This document shows positions 33,316-39,435 of a DNA stretch of 43,972 nt, one piece after another. The translations under genes and the position numbers were made by a program. The stretch's first letter is position 1. Each line of letters opens with the position of its first letter. The stretch comes from a virus, in IMG/VR virus record IMGVR_UViG_3300005253_000028, positions 1 through 43,972 of that record; one strand, 5' to 3'. The notes beneath the pieces are model-generated. The model had not been told where the DNA came from. It made no database searches and saw only the letters and a list, made by a program, of their open reading frames with translations.

Positions 33316-33583
33316 ATTACTGAGTGATGAGGAGATGTGGGTTAAGGCCATTGTGAACCTTGATGAGCATCCCACTCTCGAAGACGAAAACCTGTATCCG
33401 GTTTATGGTTTCAGAGCTATCCGTGATGCCCAGGACGCCAAGAGCTTTCCGCTTGGGGTGCGTGAGGGAATCGAGGAAGTGTTCGATGCGCTAAAAGAAA
33501 TACTAGGAGAGGCCGAGGGTGAGGAACTGACAAAGAGGATCACAGATGGTATCGTAAAACAGCACAAGGAGCCAACGGAATGA
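33302..33583 (+). CDS. Hypothetical protein sharing the AQDxKSxPLG motif (93 aa)
   Basis: GGGGAGG precedes paired ATGs (33299, 33302). The centre reads IRDAQDAKSFPLGVREGIEE, matching ICQAQDTKSYPLGEEAGIAK in the protein at 37989, so the two are paralogues. The rest is acidic and helical. The function is unknown. The stop overlaps the methyltransferase-like start (ATGA). Confidence 0.62.
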   Translation: MENDRLLSDEEMWVKAIVNLDEHPTLEDENLYPVYGFRAIRDAQDAKSFPLGVREGIEEVFDALKEILGEAEGEELTKRITDGIVKQHKEPTE

Positions 33584-34161
33584 AGGTTCTTGTGGCCTGT
33601 GAGTTCTCCGGCGTGGTGCGTGACGCCTTTGCCCGTAGGGGCCATGATGCCTGGAGTTGTGACCTAGAGCCCTCTGAGGCGGGTGGCAGCCACCTCCAGT
33701 TCGATGTTAGAGATGCAATACTGGATTGGGATTGGGACTTGATGATAGCACACCCGCCATGCCCCTACCTGTCGCGGTCCGGTGTACGTTGGCTTTATGA
33801 GCAACCGGGCAGGTGGGAGTTGATGCGAGAAGCTGCCCAATTCTTTAAGGCTCTGTGGGAGGCGAACATCCCCAAGATAGCTATTGAGAATCCAATCCCT
33901 CACCGCTATGGGATAGAGCCCCTGGCCGGCAGATATTCTCAGATTATTCAACCCTGGCAGTTCGGGCATGGCGAGGTCAAGGCGACCTGTCTGTGGCTCA
34001 AGGGGTTGCCCTTGCTGGAGCCGACAAACGTGGTGGATGGCCGGGTGCCAAGGGTTCACTACGAGGGGCCGGGTAAGGACCGCTGGAAGAACCGGAGCCG
34101 AACCTACTACGGGATAGCCGAGGCGATGGCGGAGCAGTGGGGTGGGCCGGTAACAACGTAA
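33580..34161 (+). CDS. DNA cytosine methyltransferase-like protein (193 aa)
   Basis: MKVLVACEFSGVVRDAF with a following DLEP acidic turn resembles the SAM-binding strand-loop of class I methyltransferases. HPPCPYLS (58-65) supplies the Pro-Cys catalytic motif of C5-cytosine enzymes, and ENP at 103-105 the second catalytic motif. The protein is short and lacks a separate target-recognition domain, as in many phage homologues. It may modify phage DNA against restriction or act on a nucleotide substrate. Activity is not assured. Confidence 0.72.
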   Translation: MKVLVACEFSGVVRDAFARRGHDAWSCDLEPSEAGGSHLQFDVRDAILDWDWDLMIAHPPCPYLSRSGVRWLYEQPGRWELMREAAQFFKALWEANIPKIAIENPIPHRYGIEPLAGRYSQIIQPWQFGHGEVKATCLWLKGLPLLEPTNVVDGRVPRVHYEGPGKDRWKNRSRTYYGIAEAMAEQWGGPVTT

Positions 34162-34241
34162 TGGAAACTTTAAGAGCTACAGGAAGCACTTTGAGCAGTG
34201 GTAAGCACCAGAAATCCATGGTCATAGGGGTGATAAGGTGA
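34161..34241 (+). CDS. Possible 26-codon frame spanning junction element copy 2
   Basis: ATG 34161 overlaps the upstream TAA, and the frame ends in TGA overlapping the GTG start at 34238 (GTGA). The frame contains the whole junction element. An equivalent 26-codon frame occurs at the 34547 element. It could couple translation across the junction. The peptide sequences are unrelated in frame, so the peptide itself is unlikely to matter. Confidence 0.3.
   Translation: METLRATGSTLSSGKHQKSMVIGVIR
34168..34214 (+). repeat. Junction element, copy 2
   Basis: Left box CTTTAAGAGCTAC, right box TAAGCACCAGAAAT. GAGCT can pair with AGCAC (one A-A mismatch), then CACT with AGTG around a 6-base loop. It lies between the methyltransferase-like gene and DUF1064. 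Confidence 0.75.
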
Positions 34242-34546
34242 ACAAATACGGGGCGGTTAGAACATGGTCGCAACTCTGTGGTCGCACCTTTGACTCAAAG
34301 ACTGAGATGAGACGTGGCGAGGAGTTAGCATTGCTTGAAATAGCTGGGGAGATAAAAGACCTAGTTTACCAATATCGGGTTGCCTTATGTAAGAAGCCGA
34401 GGGTGACAATCACGATTGACTTCATGTATCGCGAAAAAGGCAAATATGTCTACGAGGATACAAAGGGCGTACTTACCCGCGAGTTTCGGGTGAAGATGGC
34501 TTGGCTTAAAGAGAAGTGGGGCGTGGAGGTGGTGCTAACGAAATGA
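34238..34546 (+). CDS. DUF1064 PD-(D/E)XK nuclease-like protein (102 aa)
   Basis: It begins MNKYGAVRT and continues with RTFDSKTEMRRGEELALLEI, then EIKDLVYQ and ITIDFMYREKGKYVYEDTKG: the DUF1064 order, with Glu, Asp and E-D-x-K residues of a PD-(D/E)XK core. Such phage proteins are thought to be small endonucleases, sometimes substituting for junction resolvases. GTG 34238 has ATAGGGGTGATAAG upstream. Confidence 0.82.
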   Translation: MNKYGAVRTWSQLCGRTFDSKTEMRRGEELALLEIAGEIKDLVYQYRVALCKKPRVTITIDFMYREKGKYVYEDTKGVLTREFRVKMAWLKEKWGVEVVLTK

Positions 34547-34627
34547 ATGCTTCAAGTGATAAGGGCATCACCTCATAGCAGGTATAGCACCAGAAAAACT
34601 CTGGATATAGAGGGGGGTATTACGTGA
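34547..34627 (+). CDS. Possible 26-codon frame spanning junction element copy 3
   Basis: ATG 34547 directly follows the DUF1064 stop and the frame ends in TGA overlapping GTG 34624. Same length and same GTGA junction as the frame at 34161, but a different reading frame relative to the conserved boxes. Probably a translational bridge if translated at all. Confidence 0.3.
   Translation: MLQVIRASPHSRYSTRKTLDIEGGIT
34549..34600 (+). repeat. Junction element, copy 3
   Basis: Left box GCTTCAAGTGATAAGG, right box TATAGCACCAGAAAAACTCT. GTGAT pairs perfectly with ATCAC, and ACCT with AGGT around a 6-base loop. The right flank AAAAACTCT is shared with copy 4 (36534). Confidence 0.78.
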
Positions 34628-34794
34628 GGACCATAGAATTAACCGAAAAAGAATGCCGATACCTGAACAGGCTATTAAGTTCATGGCTGGGCCTTTCATC
34701 GAAGTGGACACCGAAGCCGCTGGCGAGGTTTAGGCTCTACGAGGTCAAACACAAGTTGGAGTGGGCTAAGAAACACGGGGTATTACGTGGATAG
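34624..34794 (+). CDS. Small basic protein (56 aa)
   Basis: GAGGGGGGT lies upstream of GTG 34624. The product (RTIELTEKECRYLNRLLSSW, LYEVKHKLEWAKKHG) is basic and helical and may bind nucleic acid. No family recognised. It overlaps the next gene by eight bases. Confidence 0.58.
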   Translation: MRTIELTEKECRYLNRLLSSWLGLSSKWTPKPLARFRLYEVKHKLEWAKKHGVLRG

Positions 34795-35017
34795 GGAATG
34801 TTATGACGAAATCCAGCATGAGATCGACGGGCTCAATCATGTCTGCGAGGTTTGCGGGAGTCACGGGGACTTTCGAGGGATTCAACGGCATCACAAAATC
34901 TTGAAGAAAATGGGCGGGCGCAAGGGCAGGGCTAAGGAGTTGATTGAAGACCCATCTAACATCGAGTGGCTTTGCGGGTTTCATCATTCTCAAAGGCATG
35001 GAATTCGTGAGCGATGA
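34787..35017 (+). CDS. Small HNH endonuclease (76 aa)
   Basis: CEVCGSHG, then QRHHKILKKMGG, NIEWLCGFHHSQRH forms a compact HNH fold: Cys pair, HH, Asn and the C-x2-HH zinc knuckle. The acidic N-terminus is short. It could nick DNA or act as a free-standing mobile nuclease. GTG 34787 overlaps the preceding gene. Confidence 0.75.
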   Translation: MDRECYDEIQHEIDGLNHVCEVCGSHGDFRGIQRHHKILKKMGGRKGRAKELIEDPSNIEWLCGFHHSQRHGIRER

Positions 35018-35050
35018 GAGGATTGTGGGCACAGGGTTCATGGCTGAAAC

Positions 35051-35079
35051 TTGCAATCTACCACCACATAGAGTATACT
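35051..35079 (+). promoter_or_regulatory. Promoter upstream of the HTH-HNH gene
   Basis: TTGCAA (35051-35056), 17-base spacer, TATACT (35074-35079). A start near 35086 leaves a short leader containing TAGGGGG before ATG 35099. Having its own promoter fits a mobile endonuclease gene. Confidence 0.7.
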
Positions 35080-35098
35080 CTTTGGTAGGGGGTAGAAG

Positions 35099-35659
35099 AT
35101 GCAAGGTAGAAAAGCGATATACACAGCAGACCAGTTAAGGGAAATGTATTGGGAACAAAACATGACGACCACTGAAATATCCAAGCTCTTTGGTGTGGGG
35201 ATGAGTGCAGTTGCTCACGCTATGAACCGCCTGGGTGTCCCGAAGCGCTCTCATGGGGAGCAATTAAGGAAACAATATGAGCTGGGCAAGATAACGGCAC
35301 CGCTTACTGGCCGAGCCATGGTGAATTGGCGTGGTGGCCGGATGACTAAAGCGGGGTATATCTACGAGAAGCTACATGAGAGTCATCGCTTCTGGTGTAT
35401 GGCCCGAAAGGGTGGCGGACATCAACACGGATATGCCGCGCAGCATCGCCTCGTTATGGCGGAACATCTGGGCCGGCCATTGGTTACTGAGGATATTGTG
35501 CATCACCTCAACGGGCAAAGGGCCGACAATAGGTTGGAAAACTTGTCGCTGGTAGATCGCAGAACACATCCGACATGGGCTTTCCAACACGCTATGCAAG
35601 AGAGGATACGGACGCTGGAGGCCCACATTGCCAATATTGCACAACTCAAGATGGTATAG
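35099..35659 (+). CDS. HTH plus HNH endonuclease (186 aa)
   Basis: Residues 20-50 (TTTEISKLFGVGMSAVAHAM) form a helix-turn-helix that would select the DNA target. Residues about 115-165 (QHRLVMAEHLGR, IVHHLNGQRADNRLENLSLV) are an HNH_3 nuclease core closely similar to the gene at 15143. The C-terminus is a coiled-coil. Likely a free-standing homing endonuclease. Confidence 0.85.
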   Translation: MQGRKAIYTADQLREMYWEQNMTTTEISKLFGVGMSAVAHAMNRLGVPKRSHGEQLRKQYELGKITAPLTGRAMVNWRGGRMTKAGYIYEKLHESHRFWCMARKGGGHQHGYAAQHRLVMAEHLGRPLVTEDIVHHLNGQRADNRLENLSLVDRRTHPTWAFQHAMQERIRTLEAHIANIAQLKMV

Positions 35660-35718
35660 TGCTGGCGGTGCCTATACCGGCATCATTTTGCTCAGGAATT
35701 GAAGGGATAAGGAGAGCA

Positions 35719-36546
35719 ATGCAAAAGACTGATATCGAATACTTGGATATGACTTGGAATCCCATGACCGGCTGTAATCACTGGAAGTATGGTGGGCCTT
35801 GCGGTGGGGGCGGCAGGGACTTCCGGTGCTGGGCCATGGGCATCGCCAACAGGTTCAAGAAAAACTACCCCAAGGGCTTTGAGCCGGACTTACGCCTGGA
35901 CCGCATCATGGAACCAACTTTGTATAGCCCACCCCTACGGATCGGTGTCAGCTTTATGGGCGACCTATTCTGCGATTGGGGGAAGGAGCCATCGGAGGCA
36001 ATTGTTGGCACCTTAGCCGAAGAAGCCCGGATGCTCATAAAGAGCACGATCAGCGATTGCCCCCAGCACACCTTCCTGTTTCTGACGAAGGCCCCGTGGA
36101 ATCTTCACAAGTGGTCCCCCTGGCCGGCCAATGCCTGGGTAGGTGCCACTGCAACAAGTTATCGGGCATTTGTTCATGCGTGTGGTGATCTGGGGGCATT
36201 GCATCATAGGGATGGGGCCATGACCTACATATCCTTTGAGCCCTTGTTATCTTGGGATAGTAACCCAGGATTTACACTGCCTTGGCTGAATGGCAATATT
36301 GGATGGGTCATTATCGGGGCAGCCCGAGGCAAGATGCCGAAACTGGAGTGGGTGAAGAATATCGTGAATGCTGCGGATGAAGCTGATATCCCCGTGTTCC
36401 TTAAGGACAATCTCAAGCCGCTGTTCGCCAACATCGAGGAACCGGCCTGGATGGTGGGCTGGAAGAATGTGCCGGGGGAGATGCGGCAGGAATACCCGCG
36501 GGTGGGGGGCGACGGTGACCAACCAAAGGCTAATTCAAGAGCTTAG
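35719..36546 (+). CDS. DUF5131 (phage Gp37/Gp68-like) protein (275 aa)
   Basis: It begins DIEYLDMTWNPMTGCNHWKYGG, followed by spaced Cys residues (PCGG ... FRCWA). After this come RIGVSFMGDLFCDW, HTFLFLTKAP, TYISFEPLLS and WVIIGAARG: the DUF5131 TIM-barrel signature related to radical-SAM enzymes. Three N-terminal Cys could hold an Fe-S cluster. The substrate is unknown. ATAAGGAGAGC precedes ATG 35719. Its last codons are supplied by the left box of a junction element. Confidence 0.82.
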   Translation: MQKTDIEYLDMTWNPMTGCNHWKYGGPCGGGGRDFRCWAMGIANRFKKNYPKGFEPDLRLDRIMEPTLYSPPLRIGVSFMGDLFCDWGKEPSEAIVGTLAEEARMLIKSTISDCPQHTFLFLTKAPWNLHKWSPWPANAWVGATATSYRAFVHACGDLGALHHRDGAMTYISFEPLLSWDSNPGFTLPWLNGNIGWVIIGAARGKMPKLEWVKNIVNAADEADIPVFLKDNLKPLFANIEEPAWMVGWKNVPGEMRQEYPRVGGDGDQPKANSRA

Positions 36547-36584
36547 GGTGGTAAGAGCGCACGGCTATTCACCAGAAAAACTCT
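36534..36584 (+). repeat. Junction element, copy 4
   Basis: Left box TTCAAGAGCTTAGGGTGG encodes the end of the DUF5131 gene; right box CTATTCACCAGAAAAACTCT. GAGCT pairs with AGCGC apart from one mismatch. CAAGAG-to-CACCAG spacing is 34 bases, as in copy 1. Confidence 0.77.
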
Positions 36585-36611
36585 AGGAAAAGAGCTAAAG
36601 GGATAAGGGAG

Positions 36612-36640
36612 TTGAAAGGTGAAGCCGTGTGTGGTATAAT
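36612..36640 (+). promoter_or_regulatory. Near-consensus sigma70 promoter for the HNH gene
   Basis: TTGAAA (36612-36617), 17-base spacer, TATAAT (36635-36640). Transcription should start near 36647, at the 5' edge of the folded leader. Confidence 0.85.
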
Positions 36641-36645
36641 AAGAT

Positions 36646-36714
36646 ATGCCCTTCGGGATGAGCGGAGGCCTGGATACTCATCCTATCTGGGCCAACGTTA
36701 AACCTGGAGGGCAT
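36646..36714 (+). ncRNA. Structured 5' leader that can mask the ribosome binding site
   Basis: ATGCCC (36646-36651) pairs with GGGCAT (36709-36714), which overlaps the ribosome binding site GGAGGG (36706-36711) of the gene at 36720. GGATGAG (36656-36662) pairs with CTCATCC (36677-36683). GGCC in that hairpin loop (36667-36670) can pair with GGCC at 36690-36693, making a pseudoknot. This is a riboswitch- or thermosensor-like layout controlling translation. I cannot match it to a known family; association with an HNH gene recalls HEARO RNAs, but the length is too small. Confidence 0.6.
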
Positions 36715-36719
36715 TTATT

Positions 36720-37151
36720 ATGGATAATTTCTGGTCACGAGTGCTGAAAACGGACACCTGTTGGCTGTGGCGGGGGGTGACATCGCAGGGTTATGGCAGG
36801 AGCCCGATTAGGTGTGATGGCAAATACATTTATGCGCTAGCTCACAGGGTTGCCTACGAGGAATTGGTTGGCCCTATTCCAGAAGGTTTGCAACTAGATC
36901 ATCTCTGCCGGGTGAGGAACTGTGTGAACCCAGCGCATCTTGAGGCTGTTACGTCAGGGGAAAACACTCGGAGGGGGGACACAGGAAAGAATAATGCTAT
37001 CAAGACTCATTGCCCTAAAGGGCATCCCTACGATGAGGAGAATACCCGCATCCTCCCGAATGGTTGGAGGGTGTGCAAAGAATGTGCACACATCCACCAC
37101 AACAACCATTACTGGCGTAAGAAGTTATCCCGAAACTTGTGGGAGGCGTGA
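36720..37151 (+). CDS. HNH endonuclease with its own promoter and leader (143 aa)
   Basis: Residues 40-80 (LAHRVAYEELVG, LQLDHLCRVRNCVNPAHLEA) hold the HNH catalytic set (His42, Asp60-His61, Asn70, His73), typical of phage homing endonucleases. A C-terminal zinc-knuckle (HCPKGHPYD, CKECAH) follows. A strong promoter and folded leader precede it, similar in logic to the delayed expression control of T4 homing endonucleases. The stop lies by the next start. Confidence 0.86.
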   Translation: MDNFWSRVLKTDTCWLWRGVTSQGYGRSPIRCDGKYIYALAHRVAYEELVGPIPEGLQLDHLCRVRNCVNPAHLEAVTSGENTRRGDTGKNNAIKTHCPKGHPYDEENTRILPNGWRVCKECAHIHHNNHYWRKKLSRNLWEA

Positions 37152-37606
37152 TGGAAAGGATTTACAAAACTACAGAGTCTCAGAGGGCGGCATCTTTACG
37201 CTACTTTGGAACTCCGGCAGGGAAAGAGGCCCAAAGGAGGTACTATACATCAGAAAAGGGGAGGGCGGCTAGGAACCAGCGTCGGAACTCAATCGCGGGG
37301 AAAGCGAATGAGAAGCGGTATCGGGATTCTGATAAGGGTAGGGAAACTAGGCGCAATTATGAGCTTGCTCATCCCTACTCGTATCGGAGGCACACATCTC
37401 GCAAGGTACGGTTTACATTGGAGGTGCCCCTTGATGTGGAGAAGGATAATGGCATTGTTCGTGTTAGTTCGTCGATGTTTCCTGAATTGCAGGTATCGGC
37501 TAATTCAATCATCCACGCCTTGGCTTTAGCAAAGTTAGCTTCAGAGACGCATATTAAGGCCTTGTTTATGGGTGAGGGGCCGGGTAACACCGTAGCGACC
37601 GTCTAA
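37151..37606 (+). CDS. Basic repeat protein with Gly-Lys/Gly-Arg motifs (151 aa)
   Basis: Residues 8-75 repeat a short unit rich in S-x-KGR/AGK-x-x-RRRY (TPAGKEAQRRYYTSEKGRAA, SDKGRETRRNYE), a DNA-binding repeat often seen beside or inside phage HNH proteins. The C-terminal half is a compact alpha/beta domain (FTLEVPLDVEKDNGIVRVSS). It may be the targeting partner of the HNH protein, whose stop it overlaps. No catalytic motif seen. Confidence 0.65.
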   Translation: MERIYKTTESQRAASLRYFGTPAGKEAQRRYYTSEKGRAARNQRRNSIAGKANEKRYRDSDKGRETRRNYELAHPYSYRRHTSRKVRFTLEVPLDVEKDNGIVRVSSSMFPELQVSANSIIHALALAKLASETHIKALFMGEGPGNTVATV

Positions 37607-37646
37607 GAGCTACAGATAATGAGCTCGTACAGGTAAGCACCAGAGC
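37602..37646 (+). repeat. Junction element, copy 5
   Basis: Left box TCTAAGAGCTAC contains the stop codon of the upstream gene; right box GGTAAGCACCAGAG. GAGCT pairs perfectly with AGCTC (37622-37626), but the second hairpin is not clear in this copy. Confidence 0.72.
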
Positions 37647-37673
37647 TATTGGGAAAGGATAAGGGGGTGAGTG

Positions 37674-37922
37674 ATGTGTAGGCAACCAGCAGAAGTATTC
37701 CATCCAGGCGTATATATCAAAGAGGAATTGGAGGCAAGGGGATGGTCGCCGTCTGTGTTGGCGATGGTGATGGGCTACCCGCTCGATAAGCTGACAGCGA
37801 TCCTTGAGGGCAAGCGGCGGGTCACGGTATCTGTGGTTGCGGGTCTGACACGGGCCTTTGGGACTAGCGAGATGTTCTGGCTGAACCTCCAGCGTATCTA
37901 TGATGGCGGGGGGCGGCGGTAA
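37674..37922 (+). CDS. higA: HigA-like XRE helix-turn-helix protein, orphan (82 aa)
   Basis: FHPGVYIKEELEARGWSPSV, then ILEGKRRVTVSVVAGLTRAFGTSEMFWLNLQ matches HigA/VapI antitoxins closely over its full length. No HigB toxin is encoded next to it, so it is an orphan. It may be a repressor of phage genes or an antitoxin against a host toxin. ATG 37674 with AAGGGGGTGAGTG upstream. Confidence 0.82.
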   Translation: MCRQPAEVFHPGVYIKEELEARGWSPSVLAMVMGYPLDKLTAILEGKRRVTVSVVAGLTRAFGTSEMFWLNLQRIYDGGGRR

Positions 37923-37924
37923 CA

Positions 37925-37980
37925 TCTAAAGCTCATTCACGGGATTAAGGCCCTGCACACGTAGAGATATTCACCAGAGA
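37925..37980 (+). repeat. Junction element, copy 6 (long form)
   Basis: Left box TCTAAAGCTCATTC, right box GAGATATTCACCAGAG. The middle is about 10 bases longer than in other copies and contains GGG/CCC. The right box merges into the ribosome binding site GAGAGGAGAG of the gene at 37989. Confidence 0.65.
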
Positions 37981-37988
37981 GGAGAGCG

Positions 37989-38318
37989 ATGGTAGGAGGA
38001 AGAAGGCGGGCTGAAAGTAACCTATATGGAGGGCCAAACTGGGATTTTCACGATAATAGCTCTATCCGTGAGGCTCGGGCAAAGGAGAGCGAAAACTTTG
38101 AAAGGGGAAACAGCATGAGCGACAGGCTATTAACCTGGAAGGAACTTGTTAAACTAGATAGTGATAAAGCTATTTGCCAAGCCCAGGACACCAAGAGCTA
38201 TCCACTAGGGGAGGAAGCCGGTATTGCAAAGGGAAGGGCTGAGGTAGTGGCTTTCATAGACAAAGAATACAGCTGGATTATACCTCGGGAACAGCTCAAG
38301 GAATGGGGGCTGGGGTGA
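37989..38318 (+). CDS. Hypothetical protein with AQDxKSxPLG motif (109 aa)
   Basis: The C-terminal part (ICQAQDTKSYPLGEEAGIAK, then a helix) is paralogous to the protein at 33302. The N-terminal 42 residues are Arg/Asn-rich and low in structure. ATG 38115 with GAAAGGGGAAAC upstream is a good alternative start giving a 67-residue protein that aligns with its paralogue. Last gene of the rightward block. Confidence 0.58.
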   Translation: MVGGRRRAESNLYGGPNWDFHDNSSIREARAKESENFERGNSMSDRLLTWKELVKLDSDKAICQAQDTKSYPLGEEAGIAKGRAEVVAFIDKEYSWIIPREQLKEWGLG

Positions 38319-38330
38319 CAAAGTAGGATA

Positions 38331-38379
38331 GCTTTAAGAGCAACGGGAGTCACTTGCCCAAAGGTTACGCACCAGAAAT
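38331..38379 (+). repeat. Junction element, copy 7
   Basis: Left box GCTTTAAGAGCAACGGG, right box TTACGCACCAGAAAT. ACTT pairs with AGGT (one G-T pair) around GCCCAA. This copy sits between convergent genes and is the only full copy not upstream of a start codon. A small GAGA-loop hairpin follows at about 38388-38402. Confidence 0.7.
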
Positions 38380-38418
38380 AACCCCTGAGAGATCAAGGAC
38401 CGGGGCTTTCGTTAGAGG

Positions 38419-38580
38419 TTAGTCACCGTAGCAGTCATTCCGAAAGCTATTGATATCGAAGTGGTCAACGTTATCTTGCAGCATCTTCCCGAAGTCCTCA
38501 ACTAAGCCACTGAATCCGTCCATGCCACTACCATACGAGCACAAGATTTTGGCTATTCTGATGCAATCCAATACATCCAT
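38419..38580 (-). CDS. Hypothetical protein (53 aa)
   Basis: GGAAGGAGGGGAATAAG precedes the ATG at 38580, so the longer upstream frame is rejected. The product is acidic and helical (DVLDCIRIAKILCSYGSG, VEDFGKMLQDNVDHFD). Last gene of the leftward operon. No family recognised. Confidence 0.6.
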   Translation of the reverse strand: MDVLDCIRIAKILCSYGSGMDGFSGLVEDFGKMLQDNVDHFDINSFRNDCYGD

Positions 38581-38581
38581 C

Positions 38582-38641
38582 TTATTCCCCTCCTTCCAGC
38601 CAATGTCCGCACGTACCACAGTCGGGGCAGGTTATTTTCAT
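38582..38641 (-). CDS. Cys-rich mini-peptide (19 aa)
   Basis: The ATG overlaps the upstream stop (ATGA) and GGAGGCC lies before it. The peptide (KITCPDCGTCGHWLEGG) has three Cys and a His, enough for one zinc site. Its 3' end contains the ribosome binding site of the next gene. It may be a true micro-protein or only a coupling device. Confidence 0.45.
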   Translation of the reverse strand: MKITCPDCGTCGHWLEGGE

Positions 38642-38784
38642 TGGGCCTCCTTGTTGGTCTTTTCATCCTCCAGTTGTTGCCGTCTTTCCTCAATGACCAA
38701 TCGCCCCCAGGCCACAGGGTCACCAGCAGTTAGCCTATCTAAGAGGGTGAGCCTTTCTTCTTCTGTCACTCGTATGTTGGCCAT
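38638..38784 (-). CDS. Small helical protein (48 aa)
   Basis: GAAAGGAAAC precedes ATG 38784. The sequence is a charged amphipathic helix (VTEEERLTLLDRLTAGD, VIEERRQQLEDEKTN). No family recognised. Coupled to the next gene. Confidence 0.58.
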   Translation of the reverse strand: MANIRVTEEERLTLLDRLTAGDPVAWGRLVIEERRQQLEDEKTNKEAQ

Positions 38785-38822
38785 TATGTTTCCTTTCTGG
38801 TTCTCACCGTTTCATCGAGGTG

Positions 38823-39143
38823 TTAACTGTCGCTCTTAGAGTGATCTTCAAAGTGCTCCTTAGCATGGAAGGCGCACCAATACTCCCCGCAGTAGAGACA
38901 TCGGTAGCCATTCTCGGTGAGATTGATGGTTTCCCTGCAACCCACTTGATGGCAACGTGGGTTATGGAGCTTTAACCTTTCGGTGTACTCGTTGACCTTG
39001 AGGGCTATCTTTAGTAGATTGCTTTGAAGTTCCATCTCACGAGCCTCCAGCCGCTCGACCTCAGACAGCAAATGCTCCATTGCCTCGACAAGCGGATGTC
39101 CTTTGAACGCCTGAAGCCTTGCCCGTATTTCTCGCTTGTCCAT
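38823..39143 (-). CDS. Coiled-coil protein with C-terminal zinc fingers (106 aa)
   Basis: Residues 1-60 form a coiled-coil (ALQAFKGHP-like start, HLLSEVERLEAREMELQSNL). Residues 64-100 contain CHQVGC, CLYCGEYWC and two His, resembling a B-box or treble-clef zinc site. TAGGAGGAACGTC precedes the ATG and comes from the leader repeat joined to junction element copy 8. The function is unknown. Confidence 0.65.
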   Translation of the reverse strand: MDKREIRARLQAFKGHPLVEAMEHLLSEVERLEAREMELQSNLLKIALKVNEYTERLKLHNPRCHQVGCRETINLTENGYRCLYCGEYWCAFHAKEHFEDHSKSDS

Positions 39144-39152
39144 GACGTTCCT

Positions 39153-39216
39153 CCTAACAAAGTTAAACTAGCTTCAAGAGATTGTGGTATCACTTGCCGT
39201 ATAGTCTGCACCAGGA
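39153..39216 (+). repeat. Junction element, copy 8, in the 5' leader of a leftward gene
   Basis: Plus-strand left box CTAGCTTCAAGAGATTG and right box TCTGCACCAGGA, with GAGAT/ATCAC and ACT/AGT helices. Bases 39153-39173 (TAACAAAGTTAAACTAG) are an extension shared with copy 9 and, reversed, copy 11. It precedes the minus-strand start at 39143, so it is antisense to the mRNA. Confidence 0.75.
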
Positions 39217-39219
39217 CTC

Positions 39220-39393
39220 CTACGCTTCCCGGCAATGGTCATTAGTCAGGGCAATACAATGCACATCTTTCAGATGCGGCCCGATATGAGCGCCACAAAA
39301 GGACTTCCCGCAATCCAGGCATTTGGCGTCGGGGTTCCTTGGGCAGAATATCTTATCATCCGCGAGGCAATCTGGGCAATGTATTATATTCAT
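39220..39393 (-). CDS. Zinc-finger protein (57 aa)
   Basis: GGGGAGGGAAATCAC precedes the ATG. IIHCPDCLADDKIFC, CLDCGKSFCGAHIG and HLKDVHC give eight Cys/His ligands, probably two zinc sites of treble-clef or B-box kind, akin to the C-terminus of the protein at 38823. Probably a protein- or nucleic-acid-binding factor. Confidence 0.65.
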   Translation of the reverse strand: MNIIHCPDCLADDKIFCPRNPDAKCLDCGKSFCGAHIGPHLKDVHCIALTNDHCREA

Positions 39394-39435
39394 TGTGATT
39401 TCCCTCCCCTTTATGTTTATCCCAAGGGCCTACGC

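Noticed and set aside
32991-36584. Junction element as a conserved short peptide (QE-x-R ... YSPEK)
   Set aside because: Copies 1 and 4 share a frame, but copies 3 and 10 shift the frame relative to the conserved nucleotides, so conservation is at nucleic-acid level.
36646-36714. Known riboswitch class (SAM, preQ1, fluoride, ZTP, THF)
   Set aside because: None of the conserved cores I remember for these classes is present.
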